Positions 7,768 to 18,377 of a stretch of 64,000 nucleotides of DNA are shown here, one piece after another. Source of the DNA: Reyranella sp. (lineage in GTDB: Bacteria; Pseudomonadota; Alphaproteobacteria; Reyranellales; Reyranellaceae); the NCBI GenBank assembly GCA_019750135.1, contig JAIEOV010000083.1, positions 16,461 to 80,460 on the forward strand, read 5' to 3'. Below the pieces are notes generated by a model that was not told where the DNA came from, made no database searches, and saw nothing but the letters and a program-made list of their open reading frames with translations. Position 1 is the first letter of the stretch. The number at the start of each line of letters is the position of its first letter. The translations under genes were made by a program, and so were the position numbers.

Positions 7768-9687
7768 TCATCTGTCGGCAACGGCCGTCGATGCCGCACC
7801 GGCCGGCCCGTACTGTTCGAGTTTCTGCGGCACCGTGCGGCGCAGGTCGCCGCGGCGGATGGTGATGCCGTGGCGGTCGAAGAACTCGAGGATCAGGATC
7901 GCCACCTTGCGGCCGTTGTCGAGCTTGTCGCGGAATTCGGCGGCGGTGAAGTCGCGGCCGAAGGCGTGGGCGATGGCGATCATCTCGGCCACCACGGGCC
8001 GCAGGAAATACTGGTCGGGAGCGACCTCGACGACGCGACCGACCTTGGCCAGCCGCTGCAGGAGCTTGCGCATCTCGGGCTCGGGCACCGAATAGGCGTT
8101 GGCAAAGTCGCGCACGCGGGGCGGCTTGTAGCGCTCGCGGACCAGCTCGGCCGAGATCTTGCGCCACAACGCCTCGTCGCGCGCGCCCAGGGTCAGCGAA
8201 TGGCCGGGCAGGCGCAGGAAGGCGCCGTCGACCATCACCGTCCGCGCCTTGACCTCCTGGTCGAGCAGCGCCTTGAACACGGCGGGCGGCCAGCGTTTCT
8301 TGAGCGCGAGCCGCAGGCGCTCGGGCTGCAGGCCGGGCGCATCGGGCTTGGCCTCGTGATGGGCCTTCAGCGTGTCGACGATGTCCTTGCGCGCCGCGGC
8401 CAGCGTCTCGCCCAGGAAACCGAAGCCTTCGAGCTTGGCGCCGCCCGCCGCCTGCAGCAGCTTGTCGACATCGACCGGCCGGAGGTTGCGCGAGAGACCG
8501 AAGCGGCCGGTCTCGACGAAGCCCGTCTCGAGCCGCAGCAGCTTGGGCAGCACCTCGGCATCGGGCTCGGCCAGGGCCGCGAGCTCGGCGAGGCGTCGCT
8601 CCGAGCGGCGGTTGCGCGGCGGACCGAAGGGATCGATCACGTTGGCGCCCGCCATCGTGCGGATGGCCGAGGGATCGCGCAGGATGACGCGGTCGCCCGC
8701 CAGCGCGCCGACCTTCTCGTCGAGCACGAGCTGGGCCAGCGCCGTGTCGCCGGGCGCGAGCTTGTCGCCTTCCAGCAGGGCGACGCGGCCCATGACGTGG
8801 GCCGAGCCGAGATGAACGTGCACCGGCGACCAGTGCTTAATCGGCTGGCCTTCCGACGTGAGCAGGCTCAGCTGCACGTCGAGCCGGTCGGTCGGCGCAT
8901 GCAGCTCGGGACTGACCACCCAGTCGCCGCGCCGGATGGCGTCCTTCGACAAACGCGGTCCGGTGAGGTTGAGAGCGCAGCGCTCGCCGGCGCGGCCGAT
9001 CTCAGCCGGCCGGTTCTGGGCATGCAGCGAGCGCACCCGCGCCTCCAGGCCCGACGGCGTCAGCAGCAGGCGGTCGTCGACCCTGATCTCGCCGGCATGG
9101 ACGGTCCCCGTCACCACCACGCCTGCGCCCGACAGCACGAAGCTGCGGTCGACGGCGAGCCGTGCGAAGCCGGTGGCGCCCTTGCTGCTCTCGCCCAGCG
9201 CCAGAAGCCGGGTCTTCAGTTCGTCGACGCCACGGCCGGTCAGCGCCGACACCGGCACGATCTCCGCGCCCTTGAGCGAGGTCGCCGACAGCAGCGTCTC
9301 GACCTCGGCCATGCGCTCGAGCAGCTGGTCGTCGTCGGCGAGGTCGGCCTTGGTCAGCGCCACGACGCCGCGATCGAGCCCCAGAAGGTCGATGATCTGC
9401 AGGTGCTCGACGGTCTGCGGCTTGATGCCCTCGGCCGCCGAGACGATCAGCAGGGCGGCATCGATACCGGTGGCGCCGGCCAGCATGTTGTGCACGAAGC
9501 GCTCGTGGCCCGGCACGTCGACGAAGCCGAGCTGGCGGCCGTCGCCCAGGTCCGAGTAGGCGTAGCCGAGATCGATGGTGATGCCGCGCGCCTTCTCTTC
9601 CTTGAGGCGGTCGGCATCGACGCCGGTCAGCGCCTTCACCAGCGCCGTCTTGCCGTGATCGATGTGGCCCGCGGTGCCGACGATCAT
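7768..9687 (-). CDS. selB: Selenocysteine-specific elongation factor SelB
   Basis: SelB delivers Sec-tRNA to UGA codons by binding the mRNA SECIS hairpin and GTP. The 639-residue product has G1 GHIDHGKT (residues 7-14), G3 DVPGH and G4 TKAD, EF-Tu-like beta-barrel domains in the middle, and winged-helix repeats at the C-terminus (from about residue 400) that bind SECIS RNA. The ATG at 9687 overlaps the stop of the upstream Sel1-repeat gene (ATGA); the open frame continues upstream but that part is not SelB. It is followed closely by tRNA-Sec. Confidence 0.96.
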   Translation of the reverse strand: MIVGTAGHIDHGKTALVKALTGVDADRLKEEKARGITIDLGYAYSDLGDGRQLGFVDVPGHERFVHNMLAGATGIDAALLIVSAAEGIKPQTVEHLQIIDLLGLDRGVVALTKADLADDDQLLERMAEVETLLSATSLKGAEIVPVSALTGRGVDELKTRLLALGESSKGATGFARLAVDRSFVLSGAGVVVTGTVHAGEIRVDDRLLLTPSGLEARVRSLHAQNRPAEIGRAGERCALNLTGPRLSKDAIRRGDWVVSPELHAPTDRLDVQLSLLTSEGQPIKHWSPVHVHLGSAHVMGRVALLEGDKLAPGDTALAQLVLDEKVGALAGDRVILRDPSAIRTMAGANVIDPFGPPRNRRSERRLAELAALAEPDAEVLPKLLRLETGFVETGRFGLSRNLRPVDVDKLLQAAGGAKLEGFGFLGETLAAARKDIVDTLKAHHEAKPDAPGLQPERLRLALKKRWPPAVFKALLDQEVKARTVMVDGAFLRLPGHSLTLGARDEALWRKISAELVRERYKPPRVRDFANAYSVPEPEMRKLLQRLAKVGRVVEVAPDQYFLRPVVAEMIAIAHAFGRDFTAAEFRDKLDNGRKVAILILEFFDRHGITIRRGDLRRTVPQKLEQYGPAGAASTAVADR

Positions 9688-10377
9688 GTTCCGGTCCTTG
9701 CCAACTTCAGGAAGCCCGCCGCGAGCTCGCCCGCGCCGCCGGCTTCGGCCTGTTCCAGCCAGTGCAGCGCCTGCGCGCGATCGCGCGCCACGCCCTTGCC
9801 GGCGAGGTAGGCCGCGCCCAGCATCGCCTGCGCCTCGGCGTGGCCGAGCTTGGCCGCGCGCTCCCACCATTCGGCGGCCAGCGCGGGATCGCGCGGCACG
9901 CCGAGGGCGTTGTGATGCATGTCGCCCAGCCGCGCCATGGCGCCGGCGCGGCCCTGCGCTGCCGCCTTCTCCGACCACAAGCGCGCGCCGACATAGTCCT
10001 GGGCGCAACCGCCGCCCAAAAGCTTCATCCAGGAGAGCATGTCCTGAGCGTCGGCATCGCCCTGCTCCGCCGCCTTCTCGTACCAGAGGGCGGCCTGCTC
10101 CTGATCCTGCTCGACACCCCAGCCTTCGTAATAGCAAAGCGCGAGGTTGCGCTGGCCGCCGACATCGCCCTGCTCGGCGGCGCGCCGCAGCCAATCGACG
10201 GCCTTGGCTGGATCGCGCTCGACGCCGCGGCCTTCGAGAAACGCCGCGCCCATGTTGCTCTGCGCCCGTGCGTGGCCGCGATGGGCGAGCGGCGCCCACA
10301 GGTCGAGCGCGACGCCGTAGTTGCCGCCGTTCCAGGCGGCGAGGGCTTGGTCCAATCGGCGCTCGGCGCCGAACATC

Positions 10378-10394
<17 letters not shown>
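9684..10394 (-). CDS. Sel1-like repeat (tetratricopeptide-type) protein within the sel operon
   Basis: A 236-residue soluble protein with about five Sel1-like repeats, each with the AQxxLGxxxxxGxGVxxDxxxAxxWxxxAAxxG pattern (for example the GRGVERDPAKAVDWLRRAA and ALGVPRDPALAAEWWERAA units). Such repeats form helical scaffolds for protein-protein contacts. The gene starts 17 bases before the end of selA and its stop overlaps the selB start, so it is embedded between the two selenocysteine genes. The name Sel1 comes from an unrelated yeast/worm gene and does not mean selenium. A scaffold role in selenocysteine synthesis is inferred from position alone. Confidence 0.85.
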
Positions 10395-11778
<1,384 letters not shown>

Positions 11779-11822
11779 GACGTCTCAGCCGGGCCGTTCG
11801 CCCGGCGGAGGGCAGATTGGCC

Positions 11823-11954
11823 TTATTGACTGGCGACGGCAACGCCTACGCGAACCAGCACCAGGACGGCCGACGACGACAGGCCGATCATCAGCGCCAC
11901 CTTGGTCGACGAAACGCCTGACGTGTCCTTGAGTAGCGAAATAATGGTCCGCAT
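11823..11954 (-). CDS. 43-residue pilin-like membrane peptide (Flp-type)
   Basis: An ATG at 11954, preceded by GGAAGAAG and GGGGA, opens a 43-codon frame ending in TAA. The peptide starts MRTIISLLKDTSGVSSTKVA and continues with one hydrophobic helix to the end. A short basic N-terminus, a D-x-S-G motif and a single helix resemble Flp/Fap type IVb pilins, whose usual motif is xDESGATAIEY; here the Glu-Tyr of the processing motif is absent. It lies between fdhE and selA on the same strand. No tad secretion genes are near, so its role is open: a degenerate pilin or a small membrane protein linked to formate dehydrogenase. Confidence 0.55.
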   Translation of the reverse strand: MRTIISLLKDTSGVSSTKVALMIGLSSSAVLVLVRVGVAVASQ

Positions 11955-12113
11955 ATGAGTCCCCAACTTCTTCCCTGGCGCCGGCCGGGCGAACCCCTTC
12001 GCCCTGGTGACCAGCCCCCTTCCCGACGACGCCCAGGACCCCTCCCGTGCGCCGCGCGGGTCTTATATAGCTCCCGCACGTATCGTGCGTTTCCGAGGCC
12101 CCGGACATTGGTA

Positions 12114-13001
12114 TCAATTGTTTCCGTCGGGCTCGGCCATCACGCCCAGCACGAAGGGATTGGCGACGCGCGAAAAGCCCTCTTCGCCGACCACCACGTC
12201 GAGACCCAGCGAGGCGAGATCGTCGGCCAGCGGCTCGAGCGTGCGCACGCTCTCGACATAGAAGACCTTGGAATAGCCCTGGCAGGCCTCGCAGCACTCG
12301 GCCCTGAGATAGGACGTGCCGGCGAACTGGCGGAACGAGATCTTGTCGGTGCTGCCGCAATGCACGCAGCGCGTCCGCACGTAGCGCCACGACGTGGCGC
12401 AGAGCGAGCAGTGCAGATGGCGATGGCCGAACTTGGTGCCGCCGGGCGCGATCATGCCGGCGACCGGCGGCGAGCCGCAGGCCGGGCACTCGCCGGCATC
12501 CGACGGATCGAGCTGGGCGACATCGAGCAGCGCCCCCATGCGCGTCCAGGCCACCTGAAGCGCCGCCGCCACGAACACCATCTCCGCGGCCTGGCTCGCC
12601 TTCACGTCGCCGCTCAGGAAGCGGTCGGCCAGCGTCTCGAGATCGCTCGCCGATGCGGCCGCCAGCGTCGCACGGGCCTGTTGCGCGGGCTCGGGCAAAG
12701 CCGCGACATCGATGCGCTCGAGGATGCGTGTCAGCGCGACGCGCCAGGTGTCGTCGCGTTTCAGGGTCAAGGGATCGAGCGGCGCGCCCTTGGCCGGGCC
12801 GGGCAGCGTGCCGGCGGGTAGGTCCGGCAGCGCCGCGTGCTGGGCGGCGACCAGGGCCGCGATCATCTTCAGGAAGCCTTCGAGCTCGTGTCCGGGCGCG
12901 AGCGCGTCCAGCCGCTCCGCGCGCCTGGCGAAGACCGTTGCAAGGTCGGGAAGCTTGACGGGGTCGCTCTCGGCGAACGACCCGACGGTGTTGTCACTCA
13001 C
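12114..13001 (-). CDS. fdhE: Formate dehydrogenase accessory protein FdhE
   Basis: FdhE is a cytoplasmic factor needed for maturation of respiratory formate dehydrogenases. The 295-residue product has an acidic helical N-terminal half and a C-terminal half with rubredoxin-like zinc/iron cysteine pairs (CPACG, CSLCA, CVHCG, CCEAC). It begins with GTG at 13001, directly after the stop codon of fdhC with no base between. It is the last gene of the fdhABCE operon and a gap of about 160 bases then separates it from the pilin-like peptide. Confidence 0.93.
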   Translation of the reverse strand: MSDNTVGSFAESDPVKLPDLATVFARRAERLDALAPGHELEGFLKMIAALVAAQHAALPDLPAGTLPGPAKGAPLDPLTLKRDDTWRVALTRILERIDVAALPEPAQQARATLAAASASDLETLADRFLSGDVKASQAAEMVFVAAALQVAWTRMGALLDVAQLDPSDAGECPACGSPPVAGMIAPGGTKFGHRHLHCSLCATSWRYVRTRCVHCGSTDKISFRQFAGTSYLRAECCEACQGYSKVFYVESVRTLEPLADDLASLGLDVVVGEEGFSRVANPFVLGVMAEPDGNN

Positions 13002-13628
13002 TCAGTGCTTACCGACTTCCTGGCGGAACCACTTGCGATGATGCTTCCAGCTCCAGCCTCTGGTGACCGAGCCGCGGGTCATGGCGCGCAGGGTGCCCTT
13101 GACCCAGATCGCCGCGTACACATGCACGATCCAGATCAGGATGGCGCCGATGGCGCACAGCGCGTGGACGACGGCCGACAGCCGCTTCTGGTCGATCGAG
13201 GTATAGGCCTCGAAGTAGACGTCCCACAGCACCAGCCCGCTGCAGAACAGCAGCAGGATCAGGATCGACTGGCCCCAGAAGACGAGCTTCTGGCCGGCAT
13301 TGTACTTGCCGAGCTCGGGCAGCCCTTCCTCCTCGTTGTTGATCACCTTGCCGAGGTTCTTCATCCACACCGTGTCGTCGCAGTTCCACAGGTTAAGCGT
13401 GAAGAACCGGAAGAACAGCCCCAGGAAGCTGAAGAACAGCACCACGCCGATCCACGGATGGACCGCGCGAGTCATCTGCCCGCCGCCGAACAGGTTGGTG
13501 AGGAAGTAGAGCGAGGGATGGAACAGCGCCATGCCGCTCAGCGCCAGCAGGATCAACGAAATGGCGGTGATCCAGTGGTTGATGCGGGCGCCTGTCGTAT
13601 AGCGCGAGACGACGTTGTTCTCGCTCAT
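13002..13628 (-). CDS. fdoI: Formate dehydrogenase gamma subunit, cytochrome b556
   Basis: A 208-residue membrane protein with four hydrophobic helices and the histidines expected for two b-type haems (for example in INHWITAI near the N-terminus and VVHALCAIGA near the C-terminus). It takes electrons from the iron-sulfur beta subunit and reduces quinone. Its start overlaps the end of the beta-subunit gene by four bases. The symbol follows the E. coli homologue; fdnI or fdhC would serve equally well. Confidence 0.93.
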   Translation of the reverse strand: MSENNVVSRYTTGARINHWITAISLILLALSGMALFHPSLYFLTNLFGGGQMTRAVHPWIGVVLFFSFLGLFFRFFTLNLWNCDDTVWMKNLGKVINNEEEGLPELGKYNAGQKLVFWGQSILILLLFCSGLVLWDVYFEAYTSIDQKRLSAVVHALCAIGAILIWIVHVYAAIWVKGTLRAMTRGSVTRGWSWKHHRKWFRQEVGKH

Positions 13629-14527
13629 GTCTTCTTGCCTCCGGCCACTTCGTCAGCCTTGCGCTGATCGGCTTCGCTGACCTCGTTGGGTCCCTTGGTG
13701 ATGTAGTGCAGGAAGCCGAACACGCCGGCGAATGCGATCGCCGCCAGCGAGATCGGCTTCATGACGCCCTTCCAGAACCCGACCATGGGGCTGATCCGCG
13801 GATCGTTGGGCAGGCCGGCATAGAGCGACGGATTGTCGGCATGATGCAGCACGTACATGACGTGCGTGCCGCCGACGCCCGGCGGATTGTACAGCCCGGC
13901 ATTCTTGAAGCCGCGCGACTTGAGGTCGGTGACCCGCTTCTCGGCGTGGACGATCATGTCGTCCTTGGAGCCGAAGTAGATCGCCTGGGTCGGGCACGCC
14001 TTGGCGCAGGCCGGCGCCTGGCCGACCGAGACGCGGTCGGAGCACAGCGAGCACTTGTAGGCCTTGCGGTCGACCTTGGAGATGCGCGGGATGTTGAAGG
14101 GGCAGCCCTTCACGCAGTAGCCGCAACCGATGCAGTTCTCCGACACGAAGTCGACGATGCCGTTGGTGTACTGCACGATCGCGCCCGGCGCCGGGCAGGC
14201 CTTCAGGCAGCCCGGGTCGTCGCAGTGCATGCAGCCGTCCTTGCGGATCAGCCATTCCAGATCGTCGCCGTGCTCGTACTCCGTGAAGCGCATCACGGTC
14301 CACGAGGCCGGCGTCAGGTCGGTCGGGTTGTTGTAGGTGCCGTCGGTGTAGCCGATCTCCTGCTTGAGGTCGTTCCACTCCAGGCAGGCGGCCTGGCAGG
14401 CCTTGCAGCCGATGCACTTGGAGACATCGATCAGCTTGGCGACCTCGATCGGAGACTGGCGCGCCTGCGGCGGCGTCTCGGTCGAAGCGGAGCGGCGGCG
14501 GATGTCGAGCGATTGCAGCGTAGCCAT
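13625..14527 (-). CDS. fdoH: Formate dehydrogenase beta subunit, iron-sulfur protein
   Basis: This 300-residue subunit carries four [4Fe-4S] clusters; the clusters of cysteines are visible as CIGCKACQAAC, CMHCDDPGCLKAC, CIGCGYCVKGC and CSLCSDRV...CAKAC. A single C-terminal helix (about residues 257-275) anchors it to the membrane, as in FdnH/FdoH. It links the catalytic alpha subunit to the cytochrome b subunit. It lies 15 bases after the alpha-subunit stop codon. Confidence 0.95.
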   Translation of the reverse strand: MATLQSLDIRRRSASTETPPQARQSPIEVAKLIDVSKCIGCKACQAACLEWNDLKQEIGYTDGTYNNPTDLTPASWTVMRFTEYEHGDDLEWLIRKDGCMHCDDPGCLKACPAPGAIVQYTNGIVDFVSENCIGCGYCVKGCPFNIPRISKVDRKAYKCSLCSDRVSVGQAPACAKACPTQAIYFGSKDDMIVHAEKRVTDLKSRGFKNAGLYNPPGVGGTHVMYVLHHADNPSLYAGLPNDPRISPMVGFWKGVMKPISLAAIAFAGVFGFLHYITKGPNEVSEADQRKADEVAGGKKT

Positions 14528-14542
14528 GATGCCCTCCTCCGC

Positions 14543-17500
14543 CTATGCGACCGCCGGCTGGGCCGGTGGGGTGGTTTTCTTCACGTCGACCAGGAACGCC
14601 TTGTACTCGGGCGTGTTCACGTTGGCGTCGCCGACCGACGGCGTCAGCACGTTCATCGGATGGGCCTTGCGGGCGAAACCGACGAAGCCGTAGTGGATCG
14701 GCAGCCCGACCACGTCGCACGGCTTGCCGTCGACCATCATCGGCCGGATGCGCTTGGTGACGCAGGCCTTGGCCTTGATGGCGCCGCGCTGGCTGGACAC
14801 CTCCACCCAGTCGCCGTTCTGGATGCCCTTGGCCTTGGCCAGCCGCTCGCCCATCTCGACGAACAGCTCGGGCTGCAGCACGGCGTTGTCGTGCACGTTT
14901 TTGGTCCAGTAATGGAAGTGCTCAGCGAGGCGATAGCTGGTCGCCACGATCGGGAACTTGTCGGGTGTGCCGAACGACTTGGCGTCGGCGGCGAACACCC
15001 GCACCACCGGATTGCTGCTGACCTTGGGATGCAGCGGGTTGGCGATGTAGGCGTCCATCGGCTCGTAGTGCTCGGGGAACGGCCCGTCGGACATCGCCGT
15101 GCGGGCGAACAGCCGGGCGGTGCCTTCCTGGTTCATGATGAACGGCCCGACCGCCTTGTCGGGCGCGATGGTCGGCGCATAGTCTGGCACGTCGCCGCCC
15201 GTCCAGCGCGAACCATTCCACCAGACGTATTTCTTCCTCTCGCTCCACGGCTTGCCGTCAGGCGCCGCCGAGGCGCGGTTGTAGAGGATGCGGCGGTTGG
15301 CCGGCCACGAGAAGCCCCAGTTGGGATAGATGCCGAGCCCGGTCGGGTCGCCGGCGTCGCGGCGCATCGACATGTTGCCGGCCTCGGTGAAGACGCCGGT
15401 GTAGATCCACATGCCGGAGGCCGTCTTGCCGTCGTCGCGCATGATGCCGAAGGTCGGCAGCAGCTGGCCGGCGCGCAGCATGATCTTGGAGGGATCGGCC
15501 GGATCCGGCAGATCCTCGAGCGCGTAGCCGTTGATCTCCTTCAGCACTTCCTGCGGATCGGGATTGTGCGGCCGCGTGTAGTTCCACGTGGTCTTCACGA
15601 TCGGATCGGGGAAGGCGCCGCCGTCCTTGGCATAGAGCGCCTTCAGCTTCAGATGCAGCTCCGAGACGATCTCGATGTCGCTCTTGGATTCGCCGGGACC
15701 GTCCGCCGCCTTCCAGTGCCACATGATGACGCGGCTCGAATTGGTGGCGCTGCCTTCCTCCTCGGCGTAGGCTGACGCCGGCAGCTGGATGACCTCGGTC
15801 TGGATCGACTTGGTGTCGACATTGTTGAACTCGCCGTGGTTCTCCCAGAACCGCGCCGTCTCGGTCTCGAGCGGATCGATCACGACCATCCACTTGAGCT
15901 TGGTGAGCCCGGTCACGACCTTGTTCTTGTCGGGCGAGGCCAACATGATGTTGAGGCCCTGACAGAACAGGCCGTTCATCTGGCCCGCCGCCATCATGTC
16001 GACCATCTTCAGCACGTCGTAGGACGTGTCGAACTTGGGCAGGTAATCATACGCCCAGTCGTTGTCCTTGGTCGCCGCCGCGCCGAAGAAGCTCTTCTGC
16101 TGGCTGACGAAGAACTTCTCGTAGTTCTGCCAGAAGCTGGTCTGGCCCGGCCGGATCGGCTTGAAAGCGCGCGACTTGATGTAGTCGGCGTAGGTCGTCT
16201 CGCGGTCCGTCGGCAGGACCAGGTAGCCCGGCGTCGAGGTCGAGAGCAGGGCGAGATCGGTGATGCCCTGGACGTTGGAATGGCCGCGCAGCGCGTTCAC
16301 GCCGCCGCCCGGCATGCCCATGTTGCCCAGCAGCAGCTGGATCATGGCCATCGAGCGGATGTTCTGCGCGCCCGTCGTGTGCTGGGTCCAGCCCAGGGCG
16401 TACATCGACGTCATCGTGCGGTCGGGCACCGACGTCGTGGCGATCATCTCGCAAACCTGCAGGAACTTGGCCTTGGGCGTGCCGCAGATGCGCTCGACCA
16501 TCTCGGGCGTGTAGCGCTCGACATGGGCCTTCAGGAGGTTGATGGCGCAGCGCGGGTTCTGCAGGGTCTCGTCGACCTTGGCCATGCCCTGCTCGTCGAA
16601 CTCGTAGTCCCAGCTCGAGCGGTCGGTATAGGCCTTGCGGTTGGCGTCGAAGCCCGTGAACAGGCCGTCGTTGAAGGCGTAGCCCTCCTTCACGATGTAG
16701 GAGGCGTTGGTGAACGCCTTGACGTAGTCCTGGTGGATCTTGTTGTTGCCCAGCAGGTAGCGCATCACGCCCGACAGGAACGCCACATCGGTGCCCGGCC
16801 GGATCGGCGCATAGACGTCGGCGACCGCGGCCGAGCGCGTGAAGCGCGGATCGACCACGATCAGCTTGGCGCCGTTGTTGGCCTTGGCTTCGGTCACCCA
16901 CTTGAAGCCGCAGGGGTGGGCCTCGGCGGCATTGCCGCCCATGATCAGAACGAGATCAGTGTTCTTGATGTCGTTCCACGAGTTCGTCATCGCACCGCGT
17001 CCGAAGGTCGGGCCAAGACTGGCCACGGTCGGACCGTGTCAAATTCTAGCTTGGTCTTCGAACCCCAGTATCCCGGTCGAACGCACGAACTTGTAGGTGA
17101 GGTAGCCCGCCTCGTTGCTGAGCGAGGAGCCGCCGAAGAAGCCGGTCGTCAGCCAGCGGTTGACCGTGACGCCGTCGCGGTTCTTGGCGATGAAGTTCTT
17201 GTCGCGGTCTTCCTTCATCAGCTTGGCGATGCGGTCGAGCGCGAAATCCCAGCTCACCCGCTCGAACTTGTCCGTGCCCGGCTTGCGGTGCATCGGATAC
17301 TTCAGGCGGTTGGCGCTGTGGATGTAGCCCAGCGAGGCGGCGCCACGGGCGCAGAGCGTGCCGCGGTTCACCGGATGATCGGGGTCGCCCTCGACATGGA
17401 TGATCGAGGACTTGGCGTTCTTCGACTTGTCGCCCAGCGAGTAGATCAGCACGCCGCAGGCCACGGCGCAGTAGGGGCAGGCGTTGCGCGTCTCGGTCGC

Positions 17501-17632
17501 GCGCTCGAGCTTGAAGGGCCTGACGCCAGCCGCGAGCACGTCGCCCGCGCCGACGAATCCCAAGGCGCCCACCGAGGAAGCGGCGAGGCCAGCAGCGCTC
17601 ACCTTCATGAATTGCCGACGTGTGACGGCCAT
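14543..17632 (-). CDS. fdoG: Formate dehydrogenase alpha subunit, selenoprotein (in-frame UGA)
   Basis: The catalytic bis-MGD subunit, which oxidises formate to CO2 in the periplasm. I read it as one gene across an in-frame TGA at 17039-17041, which encodes Sec at residue 198. The context is ARI-Sec-HGPTVASLGP, matching the Sec-His active site of E. coli FdnG/FdoG. The ATG at 17632 has GGAG seven bases upstream and gives a twin-arginine signal (TRRQFMK). A [4Fe-4S] site is formed by C52, C55, C59 and C94. With this start it is 1029 residues long. The next in-frame ATG upstream (17644) is an alternative. Standard callers would split it into an N-terminal 'gene' ending at 17039 and a C-terminal one from 17026; that split is an artefact. 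selB and tRNA-Sec are in the same cluster. Confidence 0.96.
17000..17041 (-). promoter_or_regulatory. Bacterial SECIS element of the formate dehydrogenase gene
   Basis: Just 3' of the UGA codon the mRNA can fold into a hairpin whose top is GGCCA-GUCU-UGGCC (17011-17024). The same position in E. coli fdnG carries a hairpin with the sequence GCAAGUCUUGC, so the apical GUCU is conserved. SelB binds this loop to recode UGA as Sec. The lower stem and its bulge were judged by eye only. Confidence 0.8.
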
Positions 17633-17767
17633 GTTGGTCTCCATCCCATACGACGCTTTTTCGTCCGGCCTTTTCGGCCATGACATTTTTATGTGCGTCT
17701 CGAGCAGTGAAACCCTACTAAGTCCCTGAATCAACAGAAATCAGCGCACATTTCGGTGACTCCTGAG

Positions 17768-18247
17768 CTACCGATGGTTGCCGTCTCGAAACCATCGGGA
17801 ACCCGTCTGGCGCGCCTCTTCGCCGGCCGCATCGAGGGCGGCGATGCAGTTGTGCGAATCATCCGCAGGCGCCGCGGCCCGGCCGTTCCACAGCCTTGGC
17901 TGACGATTGCGCAGCCAGAAGATGCACGCCCGGACATCGGGCGGATAGTAGAGCGTGTCGCTGACCGGGCGCTCCTTGCCGAGATGCCAGACGGTGCGCT
18001 CGACTTTGTGCTCATGGCCTACGGCGCGCTGATAGAGGCCACGCGCCACTCCGGCGTCCGCGATGGCTCTCCCTTCGTGCACGGCAGCAGCGAACGCGGG
18101 GTGCTGGGCGATCCAGTTATCGATGGTGCGTGAGGTGACGTCGAAGAAGACACCAAGGTGTTCGTTGGTGGCGCCGAGCAGGCAATAGTTGCGCGCGAGA
18201 TCGCAATAATCGGGGCGGTAAAGAGTGGGGCGGCCGGGATTGTTCAT
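17768..18247 (-). CDS. Phage-type helix-turn-helix protein (terminase small-subunit-like)
   Basis: A 159-residue protein. Residues 20-60 contain a helix-turn-helix (ATNEHLGVFFDVTSRTIDNW), followed by VARGLYQRAVGHEHKVE and FWLRNRQPRLWNG, which resemble phage small-terminase/DNA-packaging proteins. It has no large terminase or other phage gene beside it, so it looks like a remnant. It lies between fdhA and senB, reading towards fdhA. The start at 18247 coincides with the expected transcription start of a strong-looking promoter, so its mRNA may lack a leader. Confidence 0.65.
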   Translation of the reverse strand: MNNPGRPTLYRPDYCDLARNYCLLGATNEHLGVFFDVTSRTIDNWIAQHPAFAAAVHEGRAIADAGVARGLYQRAVGHEHKVERTVWHLGKERPVSDTLYYPPDVRACIFWLRNRQPRLWNGRAAAPADDSHNCIAALDAAGEEARQTGSRWFRDGNHR

Positions 18248-18253
18248 TCAGAC

Positions 18254-18290
18254 AGTATAACCTGGGTGTTCTATCAATTCAACACCCGGG
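18254..18290 (-). promoter_or_regulatory. Promoter with overlapping inverted repeat (probable operator)
   Basis: On the minus strand TTGAAT (18282-18277) and TATACT (18259-18254) are separated by exactly 17 bases, a good sigma-70 arrangement. The inverted repeat CCTGGGTGTT (18261-18270) / AACACCCGGG (18281-18290) lies across the spacer and the -35 element. This is the layout of an autoregulated operator for the downstream HTH gene. On the plus strand the same repeat is followed by TAATTTTTT and could instead act as a terminator. Confidence 0.55.
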
Positions 18291-18377
18291 TAATTTTTTC
18301 GTGCCATCGGGCAGGTCCCTCTCCACTACGGCTGGTAGACCAAGCGGCTCCAAAGCCGATGGCTGCTTGCAATGCTG

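Noticed and set aside
11785..12489. 234-codon minus frame over the fdhE end and the pilin-like peptide
   Set aside because: Different frame from fdhE, low-complexity Arg/Gly-rich content; the 43-codon gene has the better ribosome site.
17026..17734. Formate dehydrogenase alpha subunit as a broken gene (TGA inside)
   Set aside because: The TGA is in the exact Sec position, with Sec machinery and SECIS present, so it is recoding and not a pseudogene.
18261..18300. Palindrome and T-run as a terminator for a plus-strand gene
   Set aside because: No plus-strand gene ends there; the promoter elements on the minus strand explain it better.
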